Below, piece after piece: positions 32,949 to 45,479 of a stretch of 64,000 bases of DNA. The position numbers were made by a program, and so were the translations under genes. Source of the DNA: Serpula lacrymans var. lacrymans S7.9 (lineage: Eukaryota; Basidiomycota; Agaricomycetes; Boletales; Serpulaceae). How positions within the stretch are numbered: the stretch's first letter is position 1; the number at the start of each line of letters is the position of its first letter. Where the stretch lies: NCBI RefSeq assembly GCF_000218685.1, contig NW_006763293.1:738720-802719 (forward strand), given 5' to 3'. Under the pieces are notes generated by a model. It was not told the origin of the DNA. It ran no database searches and saw only the letters and a program-made list of their open reading frames with translations.

Positions 32949-35900
32949 ATGGTAGGGAACATCATCTAGTTATATGCTCGTTCTTTTCCTAATATTTTGT
33001 GCTAGGGTGTTCCCGCCTTATTTCGATGGCTCAGCAAGAAGTACCCGAAAATCGGTAAGTGAGAGATTCAGTTTGCACGAATCCATGCTGAACCCTTTCT
33101 TCTCTTTCTTAGTCCAGTCTGTCGCTGAGGAGGAAGAGACTGAAATGCCTGATGCTGAGGGCATAAACATCAAAGTTCCGGTCAACATGGCTACGCCGAA
33201 TCCCAATGGAACAGAATTTGACAATCTGTATCTTGATATGAATGGCATTGTGGGATATTTCTGTTACCATCCGAACTTTCGTACTGACCTGAATACCTAG
33301 GTTCACCCTTGTACCCACCCTGATAACAAGGTCAGTATTTCCGTATTCGCCCCTCAGAACTCCTCTTAGGACTCATCATATACTCCATATTACTATAGCC
33401 TGCTCCGGAGACAGAGGAGGAAATGATGGTCGATATCTTCAGTTACACTGAACGGGTTGTCAACATGGTCAGACCTCGAAAAGTTCTTTTCATGGCCATT
33501 GGCAAGTCGACTTTGGATGTTGTTCACACGATTTAATTAACTTCACTAACATTTGTTGATAAAGATGGTGTCGCACCCCGTGCAAAGATGAATCAACAGC
33601 GTTCGAGGCGTTTCAGGTCTGCTCAAGAAGCTAAGGACAAGGAAGAAGCCCGCAGGGAAGCTGTTGCAGAGTGGGAAGGTAAGCTCGTATGCATATTCGC
33701 TAACATTGGCTTCAATAACCGTCCTTTTAGCCATGGGTAAAACTATCAGTGATGATGAGAAGAATAAGGTAGCTTGGGACTCCAACGCAATTACGCCCGG
33801 TACACCTTTCATGGATTTACTTGCTCTTTCGCTTCGATACTGGGTTGTTCAAAAAATGAACACGGACCCCGGATGGAAAGATGTAAGTTTTACTTTCTGT
33901 ACACACCCATATGGCACTAACACTTTGCAAATTTATTTTCTATAGTTGCAAGTAATAATATCTGACGCTAGTGTTCCCGGAGAAGGGGAACATAAAATCA
34001 TGGATTTCATTAGGAGACAGCGTACGAATGTTGGTCATGATCCCAATTCCCGTCACGTGATTTATGGTTTGGTGGGTGAAAAAAACCAGCCTTTTCTTGT
34101 CCTCAGTATTAACACAGAGTTTTCCAGGATGCTGACCTTATCATGCTTGCGCTGGCAACGCATGAGCCTCATTTCAAAGTGCTTCGAGAAGACGTATTTT
34201 CGCAGGACAAAGGCACCGGGTGCCGGATATGTGGGGAAGAAGGTCACTATGCCGCTCAATGTACAGGGGTAAAAACAGAAATAAAAAAACCGCCTACCGA
34301 AAAGAAGCCCTTCATTTTCCTCGATGTCGCTATTCTGCGCGAATATCTCGAAGTCGAACTTGACGTAAAATATGCACCCTTCCCTTTCAATTTCGAGCAA
34401 GCGATTGATGACTGGGTACTGCTTATCTTCTTTGTTGGGAACGATTTCTTGCCCCATCTACCATCCCTTGAGATTCGAGAAGGTGCTATTGATACTTTGC
34501 TAAGGATTTGGAAAGATGAGCTACCCAGAATGGGAGGTTATTTGACGAATCATGGCCAGCTTGAGTTACCTCGTGCACAAATTATACTTGAAGGTTTGGC
34601 GCGAAGAGAAGATGATATCTTCAGACGGCGGCAAGAGGGTAAGGCATTATATTCAATTTTTGACGTGATCTTACTGAAAGTACACATTCAGCACAACACC
34701 GGCAAGATTCAGAGACTAAACGTCGTAGAGTGGGAAACGATAGACCTCCCGAAATACAAAGTTTATCTGGACCGTCACCTTCTATAGCATTAACTGCATC
34801 TCCAATGGCTCCGCCTGTTCATCCGTCCCTTCCTCAGCGTCCTATGCATGATTTCGCCGCAAAGGCTGATTCTATTGGTTTTGGTGTTACGCCTACTGTT
34901 CAGTCCATGCAAAGTGTCCCAGCTGCAGCACAGGCGCTAGCGGGTTCCAATCGTGATGTAGTAGCAAATCGAGCAGCGATACGAATGGCGAACATGAGCG
35001 CCGCTGAGATGTTGAAAGCAGAACTGGCTGGTCTTACTCCCGTGAAACCCAGTGCTTCATTGCCCGTTAAACCTTCTGTATCTTTGCCACCGCCAATTGC
35101 TGAGTCTACTGTGGATCTTGTGGAAGACATAGAAGTGCCTGGTCTAGGAAATCCACCTATGATGACTGAGACAATGAATGGTACTGAAGACGACATCGAT
35201 GTAGATGCTGAAGGAGAACCTGATCCGGATGCTTTTCCAGCTGAAGAGGCAGAGACGTCAGTTGTTGGCGTGAAGCGAAAACTTGACGAAGTCAGTGACG
35301 AGCCAGATGCAGTAGATGAGAATATCGAAGAGGATGAAGAGGAACCGTTGCCATCGTCTCTGTCTTTAGTAGTGAAACCTGATGGGTCTGTGGAACAGGA
35401 GGACACCGTTAGGTATGTGACAAGCTGGTTGCCGTCAAGCAAACTAACAAGTATTTCCAGACTATATGAACCAGGTTACAAACAACGTTATTATGAACAG
35501 AAATTCAACGTCACTTCAGACGACGCAGGGTTCAAAAAAGAGTACTTGGTTTTTTAAAATATGACACCCACTCAGATATTGATAAAACTTTCCTGCAGAC
35601 TAACAAAACACTATATCGAAGGCCTCTCTTGGGTTCTGCATTATTATTATCAAGGGGTTTGTAATTTTCACACGATATCAATGCAGGTATTTCATTATGA
35701 ATCAATAGACACCTTCCTGGCAATGGTATTATCCCTACCATTTTGCTCCATTTGCGTCAGACTTCGAAGATCTCAGTACCATGGAAATCAAATTTGAACT
35801 TGGTCAACCTTTTAAGCCTTTTGAACAGTTGATGGGCGTCTTCCCTGCTTCCAGGTACATGGTCTAATATTTTATTAATTTCATCGCATTGACAATGCTC

Positions 35901-37070
35901 CCCTTCAGTCGCAAACATATTCCAGAAGTTTTCCACGATCTCATGCTGAATGATGACTCGCCAATCATCGATTTTTATCCCAGTACTTTCCAAATCGATA
36001 TGAATGGGAAGAAAATGCTTTGGCAAGGAGTGGCTTTGTTACCTTTTATCGATCCAAAACGTCTCCTAGAAGCTATGGCGCCTGGTTACGAAAAGCTTAG
36101 TGAAGAAGAGAAGCGTCGAAATCGATGGGGAAGTAACGTTCTGCTGGTCTCAGACGAGCACAGACTTTATCCCTTCTTTGAGGGCCTGTACGGAAAACGT
36201 AAGGACAAGGAGGTATGTATATTCTATGAGGATCGTCTAACTCTTCTCACCCCTGATTAAATGATCTTGGTTTAGCCTTTGCCGATGCCAGTGAAGTTGA
36301 GTAAAGGCATCAGCGGCAGCGTTCTGCCCAATCCAGACTGTTTACCTGGTTCGACTTACTACTCGCCATTAAGCACCGTGGATTTGCCAGATATACCGAA
36401 TGATCGGTCTTTGTCTGCGCTTTATTTCTTCCCAAAGCAAGTCTCCCCGCATCATTCAATGTTGTTACCGGGGGTTCGAAAGCCTGCTCGAATACTTTCT
36501 TGGCAAGATACTGACCCTCGCCAAAGAAACCAAGACCGCAGAGGCCGTGGGGGCGGGGGTGGGGGGCGAGGAATGGATCGTGGTGGACGCGGTGGTCCCC
36601 GAGGTGGTCCTCCGTCGTACAATTCTCATAGTCACGATCGAGGAGGATATGGTAGCTCGAACGGACAGTTCCAACCAACATCATATCCATCAGTTTACTC
36701 GCAGACAACATCCCGGCCACCACCTCAACAGAGCTTCGGAGGCTATGGTTCGAACGGGCGGCCACCACAACCTTATATGGGAGGATATAATGGCCCTCCT
36801 AGAGGCGGACCTCCAGGTTATGGTTCTCATCCTGCTCCATACGGGCAGGCACCTTACCAGAACTCGAACTCACGTGGTAATTATGGAGGGAATTATAGTA
36901 ATAGAGGAGGGGGAGGGGGAGGAGGATATGGCGCCGGAAACAGAGGTGGAAATGGAGGATATGGAGGATACGGTGGATATGGGGAACAGAACCGTGGCGG
37001 TTATGGAGGCGGTTACAATGGAGGAGCTTATAACGGTGCTCCTAGAGGCAGAGGACGAGGTGGATGGTAA
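32949..37070 (+). CDS. RAT1: 5'-3' exoribonuclease 2 (Rat1/Xrn2)
   Basis: Fifteen exons give 1109 aa: 32949-32951, 33006-33054, 33113-33249, 33301-33330, 33399-33501, 33565-33678, 33731-33882, 33946-34071, 34128-34638, 34692-35412, 35461-35541, 35599-35656, 35709-35854, 35909-36212, 36276-37070. Phases agree throughout. Exon 1 holds only the ATG; exon 2 continues [16 protein letters not shown]. The nuclease core is complete: [80 protein letters not shown], and [14 protein letters not shown] carry the metal-binding acids. The [14 protein letters not shown] knuckle typical of Rat1 is present. Then [20 protein letters not shown] and a Gly/Arg/Tyr-rich tail. Intron 5 (33502-33564) starts with GC. 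Rat1 degrades nascent RNA after cleavage (torpedo termination) and trims rRNA in the nucleus. Confidence 0.93.
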
Positions 37071-37332
37071 TACATAGGTATACACTACTATCAATATTTT
37101 CGAGATGTCTTTAGTTTTTCCTTTCCTGTATCTTATCACCCAAGTCTAAAAGCACGACGACACTGCACCATGGTTGCATCTGCATAATGTAACACGATGG
37201 TGCATGCAACATAATTTATTCAAGAGCGATTCAGTTGAAATCTGACATGGCGATACTAGTACAACGTAGTTAACACATTCAAGTTCTGACTTTATCTATC
37301 TTTTGCCGAACATACAACTGTCAGTATTTGCA
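37071..37332. other. Convergent spacer RAT1 / repeat-rich unknown gene
   Basis: 262 bp, AT-rich, no feature seen apart from presumed 3' UTRs. Confidence 0.5.
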
Positions 37333-39713
37333 TCAAGCATACAAACCGAGACCTCCAGGAATGGTGCCCTCCCTAGGAGGCGCATAACTGATGTACAAAG
37401 TGTACCTCTTCTCTATTTCCTTGGCCTTCTTCCTCAACTTCTTGTCCTTCTTGCGCCTCTTCTGCTCCTCTTTTTTCTCCCTGCGTCGGCGCTTGGCTTC
37501 AGCTGCATCACGCATGGGGGTGGAGCGGCCATAAACCGGGTATCTATCATTTTCCGAATCATCATCTGAAGTGGACTCGGAAGAATCGGAAGAATCAGAG
37601 AAATTATCGAGATCATAGGCAGGGAGGTGGTGGTCTATTGTCCCAGCATTAGGACCCGAGCGACGTTCGCGACCTTTATATAACACCGCTTCAGCTCGGC
37701 GAGTCAAAAAGAAAGACGAGTTCCACAAGTCAACAAGATCGGCGACAAGAGCTGATCGCTTCGGGGGAGGTCCACGAGAAAACTCGGGGATAGGCATCTT
37801 ACCGGCCCAAGCAAGGGCAAGGTCCTAAATAACGAAGGAAATTTGAGAAGGTTACATGTGATCACGACTTCAGCACTTACGTTCATGAATCTAATCCAGT
37901 CCTCGTGATATACATCGTGTGTATCAAGCACTAGAGGCATCCTGGGTATCTGATCATAGAATTCTTCCATGTCCTGAATCCTGATGATATTGAAGGGGGT
38001 GTATGACTGTGCAGCATTGGGAGGGCGCGAAAATCCTTCTGGTGCAGCAAGTTGCTGTTCTCCTGACACAGATGCCATAGGGACACGAGGGGAGTGCGTG
38101 AATGATGCAGTAGGGAATGTCCCAGGCGGGGGCATAGGTGACGGTGCACGTGAGCCAGGACGAATCGGCTGACCCTCCAAAATGTGGCCTCGAGGGTACA
38201 CCCCGGAGACACTGCCTGTAGGAGGACCACGATACGGAGAGGGCGCACGAGCGTAAGGGGATGCCGCTCGGGCATACGGGGAAGGTGCACGATCGGGCGG
38301 ACGGGAGTAAGGAGAAGGTGCACGAGCGTATGGAGAAGGTGCGCGATCAGGTGGACGGGCATAGGGCGAGGCTACGCGCGCGTATGGAGAAGGTGCGCGG
38401 TCAGGGGGGCGACCGTAAGGAGAAGCCGCACGCGCGTACGGAGAGGGCGCGCGGTCAGGTGGGCGACCGTAAGGAGAGGCCGCACGCGCGTACGGAGAAG
38501 GTGCACGATCAGGCGGACGGGCATAAGGAGAAGCCGCACGTGCATACGGGGAAGGGGCACGATCAGGAGGGCGAGCATAGGGAGAAGGCGCTCTAGCATA
38601 CGGTGAAGCCGCGCGCGCTATAGGCTCAGCTGGGATTGACGCAGTTGGGTATGTCGACGACGAGTACCCAGTCATAGAACTGGGGAATTCTGCAGAACGA
38701 ACGTTGGGTGACGTTGGATATGCACCAGCCGGGCGATAAGGTGAAGTAGTCGGATTATAACCAGCTGTAGGGTAACCCGTGGGGCTTGTATATGTTGCTC
38801 CAGGGGAACTATAAACGCTAGATCGATCAGCCCCAAAGTTTCCGCTGGCTCTGCGGTTTCTATCCACATCAGAGTATTTCCTTCGCTCTCTCTCGAGCTC
38901 CTTGCGCTCAATCGCGAGATCTGTGAATTTACGATCTAAGTCTGCAGTAGTGTAGGCACCATAGGCCGCAGAACCTGGGTTTGGATAACCCGTAGCACTG
39001 GGAGGAATGGGACTATAATTCATGCTCCTTCTACGTTCCTGAAGAGCGTCTCTTTCCCTTGCCAAGCGAATTTCTTGTTCTTCGTGCTCTATGCGAGAGA
39101 GACGCTTTGCTGCATCCTTTTCTTCTCTTTTCCTGCGCTTTTCTTCCTCCCGTTGCCTAAGTAATACGTTCAATTACTAGGTTTTAAGAAGCATCTCAAT
39201 AATTATATTACCATTTATGAAGTGCTTTCTCGTCATCTCTACTGAGCATACCTCGATTCCATGATGCCGCAAATTCCTAAGATGAATATCCGTCAGGTAT
39301 GTGGGATCATGTGCAATTAACTCCCTTACTGCGTTAGCTGGCTGAGCACCTGAGGGCAATATTTGGGTGGCTTCTGCTGGTACCCACTGGATTCCATGAA
39401 CAATGCCTTGTGGTGTATCATAGCTGTTGTTGAAAATGTTGATCAGCATGTGTGATAGTAGATTGTCCTCGTTGAGGAATAAGATTTGAGTTACCTGGCA
39501 GGTACGGCTCTGCGATGTGGAAGACTGTTATCAGCTCACAGGCAGAAGGATCAAGGCGTCTTTCTCTCACCGGAAAGGATGGTATATCACTCGACCATCC
39601 GAACCCGTGGAAGTGGTGTATGTGATTGATCCTGGAGAGATCTGAGTGCCAGACGGCGGTGTGTAAGGTTGCGGCTGCTGCATTGGTACTGTAAAACCGC
39701 CTGTCCCGCTCAT
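37333..39713 (-). CDS. Unknown protein with SPYAR-type tandem repeats and basic coiled coil
   Basis: Six exons, 39713-39571, 39509-39495, 39423-39330, 39276-39212, 39156-37881, 37824-37333, give 694 aa. Exon 2 has only 15 nt; introns are 53-71 bp GT-AG. Start MSGTGGFTVPM. A conserved-looking N-terminal part (HGIQWVPAEATQILPSGAQ, then AASWNRGMLSRDDEKALHKW) precedes a charged helix (QREEEKRRKREEKDAAKRLS). The middle is built of an 18-residue repeat around SPYARPPDRAPSPYARAA. The C-terminal third is again conserved-looking (FNIIRIQDMEEFYDQIPRMP, YHEDWIRFMNDLALAWAGKM), ending in a Ser/Asp run and a Lys/Arg-rich helix. I know no function; the layout of two globular ends around a disordered repeat is clear. 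Confidence 0.8.
38226..38640 (-). repeat. Coding minisatellite, 54-bp higher-order unit
   Basis: About six copies of an 18-codon unit (SPYARPPDRAPSPYARAA with small variants such as SPYGRPP, SPYSRPP, YARVA), made of al 6- to 12-residue subunits. It stays in frame throughout. Nucleotide identity between units is high, so length variation between strains is likely. Confidence 0.85.
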
Positions 39714-40373
39714 CGTGAATTTCGAACGAGAAGGTATAAGAATGAATGAGAACGAAAGACGACAAACTGATTGATGATAAGGCAACCGTTTTCCCAGCTG
39801 AATCCCCACTTGGTATGCCTCGTGGCCTGCCTATACTTATCAAGACTTCATCGATGGGCTTTCACTGCGCCCGGGCTGATTTCCGGAGACATGTCAATTG
39901 TTCTCAGATTGGAACATCGGATAAGAAAGCCCGCCCAGGGTTGGCTGAACCTAACTGCATGAATGTGTGTACGCCTGACTTGAAGATCCGCTGTCATGAA
40001 ACAAGCATGTATTGGAGCTGGATGAGCATCGTTTACTGACATTAAAACTGAGGCTGTCCTGGTGGATAAGGGTTAAGAGTATTCGTGACACAGATCTCAG
40101 TATACATATCACTTGTTTTTTTATGTGAAATGATGAAACAACCAGTTTATAGTTATTGGCCGGGTATGCGCCGAGTCACGCCGGAAAGCAATACCTTTTT
40201 TTGGTCAACATTGCCTGGAGGGCCGGAATATAAATATATGAAGTACAATGCCCCCTGACAAGTTCTCTGGATTAGTTAACAAGAATAACATCAAGCTAAA
40301 AGTTGCGCATCAGAACATTGACATAGAAAGCGGTTCTTCGATTATAGAATGGAATCAGAAGTCCCATAATCTC
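39714..40373. other. Intergenic region
   Basis: Between the start of the repeat-rich unknown gene and the 3' end of the P450 gene. Spurious short frames at 39746-40042. It probably holds the promoter of the former. No repeat or RNA gene recognised. Confidence 0.45.
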
Positions 40374-42501
40374 TCATGCCTCTTGCTGAATCAGTGATAA
40401 TGCTTTTGCTGAACGTATGTTGATGGAGCATTTGAATGGCTTAGGATGGCTGCACAGTCATGTCGTCAAATGAATAATGTTCAAATTCGAAATGTATTCC
40501 TACCTTATGGTCCCCGTCGTCTGTCCTACCTCAGGCGTTATGGGTACACCATTCTCGGTGCACTTTAAAATGTCAAACACAGCCAGCGTCATGGCACACG
40601 ATGTAAATATGGATAACCCAGCTAGAAGTATTCCTGCCACAGAAGTTAGCAGCCACATTAATTTTCACACGAATAGCACTACCTGGGCAGATCCTATCAA
40701 GCAGTTTATTGTCAATCATGATCCCATACAGACTCAGATAACACACGAGATTTACCTTCTGCCGAAACCAAAACATGCGTGATGAGGGTCTCTTTCTGCA
40801 GGTTTACCTTCAGTAGCAATGAACCGTTCTGGATTAAACTCCATGGGATCTTTGTAAATTCGGGGATCGTGGAGCATCTTCCTAGAATCGATTTCAATAC
40901 TTTGAGAAGAGCAAATAGAAATGTATTTATACCAACCATAGGTTTGTTACAATCATAGAACCTTTGGGTATAAAGTAACCATCGTGGATGTCGTCCTCCG
41001 TAGAAACATGAGTCACACCTAAATCAGATCAGACATATATCAAGCAACGAGCGGGTCAGCGTACCGAGGGGCACGAGGCAATGCCAGCGCAAGGTCTCTA
41101 GAACTATGGCGTTGATGTAGGGCAGAGACTCGCGATCATGGGCAGCTGGGAGCCTGTCACTGCCAATAACCCTGTCGATTTCATCTTGAGCCTTCTTCTG
41201 TACCTCGGGGAAAAGCGTCATTGCGAGGAAAAAGGAATAAAGAGTACCAGCAGTCTTATGTGTTTCAATATGTAAACAAGGCACGAACATAAAATATTGC
41301 TCACCGTATCTGCACCACCTATGTCCAATATCACTGGTATAAGTTATGGCTTTCCCCAATGTGCTGATGCTCAAACTTACCGATGTGCAGCGTCTGAGCT
41401 GACCATTTTACGATGGATTCTTCCTCTGCGGAAATGGCTCGATCTTCAAGAAGCTCGGAAGTGAAAGAAGGCAGGGCAGTGCCTGCTTTCTAAATAGAGG
41501 GTAAGCAGGATAAACTCAAAACAAAGTATGCTGTCCAGATTTCTTACTATCTGATCCTTAGCAACATCGTAAGGATGGTCGACCATCATTTTTAAGCTCT
41601 CTTTTGCTTCCTTTGCAACGGTCTTGAAACCTGCACCCGGGAACCAATCTGGTAAGTATTGCACTGGTTATTTTAATAATCAGCGAGCGAAGCCGGAAAA
41701 CGAGAGAATATATGTTACAAAAAGGGATTAGATCTACCACAAATGCACCTGCATACGTAGTGATCGAGAAGTAATGAACAGCAGTATCGGCAGCTTTCAG
41801 GTAGGGATCAGCGACGTCCAGAGCTTCATGTCCATATGCAATTCGGAGTATAATTGACCCGGAAGTCCTATGAGAGACGATGTTTCAAAGTCTAATAGAG
41901 TATTTAGTAAACCATTCACGCACATCCGGAGATGAGCCCACAATGCTGCCGGGTCGTTCAAAACATTCCGTAGAAAATGATGGGCCCTATTCTCAACAAG
42001 GGCTTCATACTTATTCATACTAGAACGAGTGCCGATGGTGCGGTTCAAATTCTTGCGATATTCACGGAAGCGGGCGCCATATTGCAAAAGGACCAAAGAC
42101 ATATTCCAGCCCACTATATCGCCTGCCAGCGTTAAGTGTGGTCGATTGGAGTACAGCCGACTCTTCTTGTCTAGCATCTCCAAGGCTACAGATGCAGAAT
42201 TGACAATGATCATGCGCTGGCCCAACTCTTTGAAGGAACATATATCCCCTGTAGCGTTTTTGAATTAAATGCCAGTGATGATTGAGGTTTGGACATGGAA
42301 ATAAATACCGTATTGTTCTCCCCATTTCGCAAAAGTCAACCATGGTAGTTCAGAAGGGATGTCAAAATAACTTCCGAACAGCGGAAGCCCTCTGGGGCCA
42401 GGAGGAAGTGGACAAACGGACCTCTTCTTGAGGAGCTGTTTTACGAAGAACAGCGCAAACCCTGCCATAATCACGTCGAGCCAGTTGATTGAGAGTGTCA
42501 T
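40374..42501 (-). CDS. Microsomal cytochrome P450 monooxygenase
   Basis: Twelve exons give 506 aa: 42501-42309, 42248-41924, 41867-41719, 41663-41548, 41489-41381, 41318-41305 (14 nt), 41254-41065, 41018-40937, 40881-40756, 40693-40683 (11 nt), 40633-40504, 40449-40374. Lengths sum to 507 codons and all introns (46-62 bp) are GT-AG. The start MTLSINWLDVIMAGFALFFV is a signal anchor, followed by the hinge PLPPGPRGLPLFG. The I-helix oxygen-binding motif GGADTT is completed by the 14-nt exon. ExxR (ETLR), NPERF and the heme loop FGFGRRICPG are all present, the Cys on the 11-nt exon. Length is normal for a fungal CYP. It resembles basidiomycete P450s usually annotated as sterigmatocystin-oxidoreductase-like; the substrate is unknown. 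No cluster partners nearby. Confidence 0.88.
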
Positions 42502-43682
42502 TACTAGATGCTGTGATGAAAGTTCGTGGATCGGACAAAAAGAGGCGAGAAACATAGCGTTTTCACGGTCGACGGAACGCGCTTTACACCTTTTATAGTT
42601 TCCCAGCAGGTCAAGCATTCCCGCGTATATAGTTAACTATATCCTAGCTGAACAGTTGTTTGACGTGGCGGCTCCACAAGTGAAGTGATACGAGGGGAGC
42701 GTGATTCTTCCAGAGCTGCCGAATACTAGCTGGCGAGAAGTACGCGGAAATTAAAGCTGTCGAAGTCCATAATATCCTCGGGCTGTAAGGGAATTATCAA
42801 AGCCAAGTTCAACGAAATGGCTGTACTCAAACCAAGTGAGTGACTCTATTTCCAAATGTCAATAATGGCTTATTTGAAGGGTGCTACAAGAGACCAAACA
42901 AGATTCTGATCACAGTTTGATAAAATAGAAAATATAACGCACATAGATACCAGAAGCGATGGAAAGATAGTCGCAAATCCCAACAGACGTCGCTGGAATC
43001 TGGAGAATCCCTCATAAGCGAGGCTTCATTCACGTTTAGCTTGGATAAAGTCAGCAGGCGACTCTACTCAGACTCCGTAGCACATCATATTGGTGCAATG
43101 AAGCAAGCCTGGTGGGGCAGCGCCGTTCCAAGGATACTGCCTTGAGCCTATGACAGATAGTGGGGTCCAACTTGAAGTATTGGCGCTTCCTAAAAACATA
43201 CTATTCGCCAACACATGGTAAGAACCAATCAAGTAAGAACCATGGAAAGTTGATTTCAAGTTGCCCGCATACCATGGAAGAATCCCAGCTGAACCCGGAG
43301 GCGCTGTCGATGTTGAGAACGTTACACAACTTCGCCGCGGAAAATCAGATATCCAAAGCCTGCTCAAAGTACAAGCGGAACATGAGAAAAAACCAAGATA
43401 AGCAGTCAACAGCCTAAATCAAACATGCAATACAAGAGCAGCCACACGACTGCCTAAGGAACTTCATCACAAGCTTCAGTTACAAGGCATTCTGCCAAGA
43501 GAACTACCATTCTGGATAATGTACAGAGATATGATAGTGGCGGTAACATCATAAGAAACAACGCTAACCGATATTATCCGCCAGCTGACTAACCTGGAGC
43601 GTCTAAGTCCCAGTACGGTCCACGACAACTTGAATACTACGAGTTAATATAATAACGTAGAATGCAACATGCGTCCAATCCC
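42502..43682. other. P450 promoter and unresolved region with scattered coding-like frames
   Basis: Plus-strand stretches read like protein but do not join into one model: an ATG at 42829 followed by AAACCAA|GTGAGT, a frame at 42955-43140 (YQKRWKDSRKSQQTSLESGE, SRRLYSDSVAHHIGAMKQAW), and 43150-43400 (GVQLEVLALPKNILFANT; in another frame VDFKLPAYHGRIPAEPGG). They could be a gene with exons I could not phase or a decaying one. I do not recognise a family. Confidence 0.3.
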
Positions 43683-44550
43683 TCATGAAAACCGCCACCA
43701 TAGTAGAATGATAACAATGAGCCCTATAGCTCCCAATGGGGCGTATTGTCGTATCATAGCTTGGATGTTTATATTTCTCGCTGCTTTACGATACTTTTCA
43801 GATTCGGACCGGAGAGAAGTTGACAGATGCGACATCCCTAGTGAAAACAGAGATCAAGAACTGACCATCGAGAAGACCAAGAATACGTACTGTCTAGTGA
43901 ATCTCCTCTCCACAAAAGTTCTTCCATGTTCTTGGTCATGATCCTCGTCACGTCTTGAAGCTCGTCGTTTATTTTGTCCAGATTCGAGCTGCCTTGATTC
44001 GCTGCTCTCGTGTCCCGATATAATCGGGCAGTTTTTGACATGAAGGTGTCTAACCAGAAGTTAGCGCTGGTAGAAACGGGTGAGGTGGAGCACATGCCAC
44101 TCACCAAATCCAACGAAGGCATATGGTTTCCGCACGGTCTCAACCTTAGGACCATACGACACTGCAAACTCCTTCGATAGCTCGTCTAGGTACGAGAACG
44201 CAAGTTTCCGAGGATATGACTTGTCTGCAATGGTTAAGTACACGACATTATCTGCAATAAGGTAACTGGTGAAGTCGTTTCAGCTCAAACTTTACAGATA
44301 AAAGTAAGCACATACTGTAGAGTATATTGTCCACTCTCGATTGAGCACCGTGGTTCTGAATTGGGCGTTATACGTCTGAAAATGAGCTTGGATTGTTGCT
44401 TGTGCTCTTGAAGAACTTGTTCTGTCTAGGAAATTATCCGTTATAATGTATGCCCGTAACAAGTCCAGACAGGCTCACCTGTTCGTCGTCTACACTGGCA
44501 GACAATGGAAGAGCATCCGACGCCCGCACAATTATTGTAGACCGCACCAT
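43683..44550 (-). CDS. SEC22: Vesicle SNARE Sec22
   Basis: Five exons, 44550-44479, 44425-44316, 44265-44105, 44049-43891, 43837-43683, give 218 aa, matching the usual Sec22 length; introns 50-55 bp GT-AG. N-terminal longin domain: MVRSTIIVRASDALPLSAS, VVYLTIADKSYPRKLAFSYL, LSKEFAVSYG. R-SNARE motif from about residue 130: KINDELQDVTRIMTKNMEEL, LWRGDSLDRMSHLSTSLRSE with the central zero-layer Arg. C-terminal membrane anchor PLGAIGLIVIILLWWRF. Sec22 acts in ER-Golgi traffic in both directions. Confidence 0.93.
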
Positions 44551-45479
44551 GGTAGTATGTATCTAAGAAACTTTCGAGTTCTCCCCTTCTCAAGGCTGTA
44601 AACTGGAGTTCTGACGTGTTACTTGTTCACGTGATCTGAGGCTTACACCGTACGCGTGGCGTGGCGTTTCAATTCACACTACAACCAGTCATAACTGAAT
44701 GTAGGTTTATAATTAAGTAGAGCTGTGTACCGTACTTTGCAAACTGTTTACAGTCAATACGATTGAATCTCTGATCTGAATAAGAAGGCAACACGGAGCA
44801 TTACCCTGCATTCAGACAATACTAGTTTTCAGGTCACAACAACACCAAATCTAAGTCGGGCACCTATGACTTGGCTTGTACCATGGCGCAGATCTCGATC
44901 TTGTGAGGATCCATATCACAAAGCTGGTCAGACCCTATAAACTACCATCGCGTTGACCGAGACACCTTGTGATGATCCGGTATACACATACCTCTCCAAT
45001 CCTCTCGTGACCACTTTCAGGAGGTCGCTGGCTGGAGCGGACACTGTAGTTGTTCAGTAGTCTCCTATAGGCAAAATCTGTTCAGTGATCCGTGAGTGAC
45101 GACCACCTTCAACTAAAGTATAAACGTGATCGTACCATGCTGGGTGACAGTGAAGTGGACGTAAAAGGAGAACGGATGCCTATCACTCCGCTGTGAAACA
45201 AAAACAGAAGCCCTATAAGCAGACAGCTTAGGCTAGAAGGCATCGCTTTATTTTTACGCCCTCTTTATCCGCCTATGTCTGTGTGACGTTTTCTCGGAGG
45301 CCTGCTACATAGCATACTTGTCATCTTGCCATCCTTCTCGGTCTACTTCTAGGTCCACAGAAGCTAGAACCGGTGTCTCGACATGGCCTGCGATGCATGC
45401 GACATTCCACTGTTCTGGATTGATGTTGTCTGCAGCGTGTTTGCAGTAAGATATGTCAGTTATTGCACTCTTTGTTGAA
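44551..45479. other. Intergenic edge of the host island
   Basis: Non-coding, includes the SEC22 promoter. No ORF of note and no element recognised until the Gypsy relic begins. Confidence 0.45.

Noticed and set aside
36310..36768. Long minus-strand and +1 frames over the RAT1 C-terminal tail
   Set aside because: Shadows of the Gly/Arg/Tyr-rich repeat coding sequence in exon 15.
38184..38606. Plus-strand Arg-rich repeat ORF antisense to the SPYAR repeats
   Set aside because: Open only because of the 54-bp period of the real minus-strand repeat.
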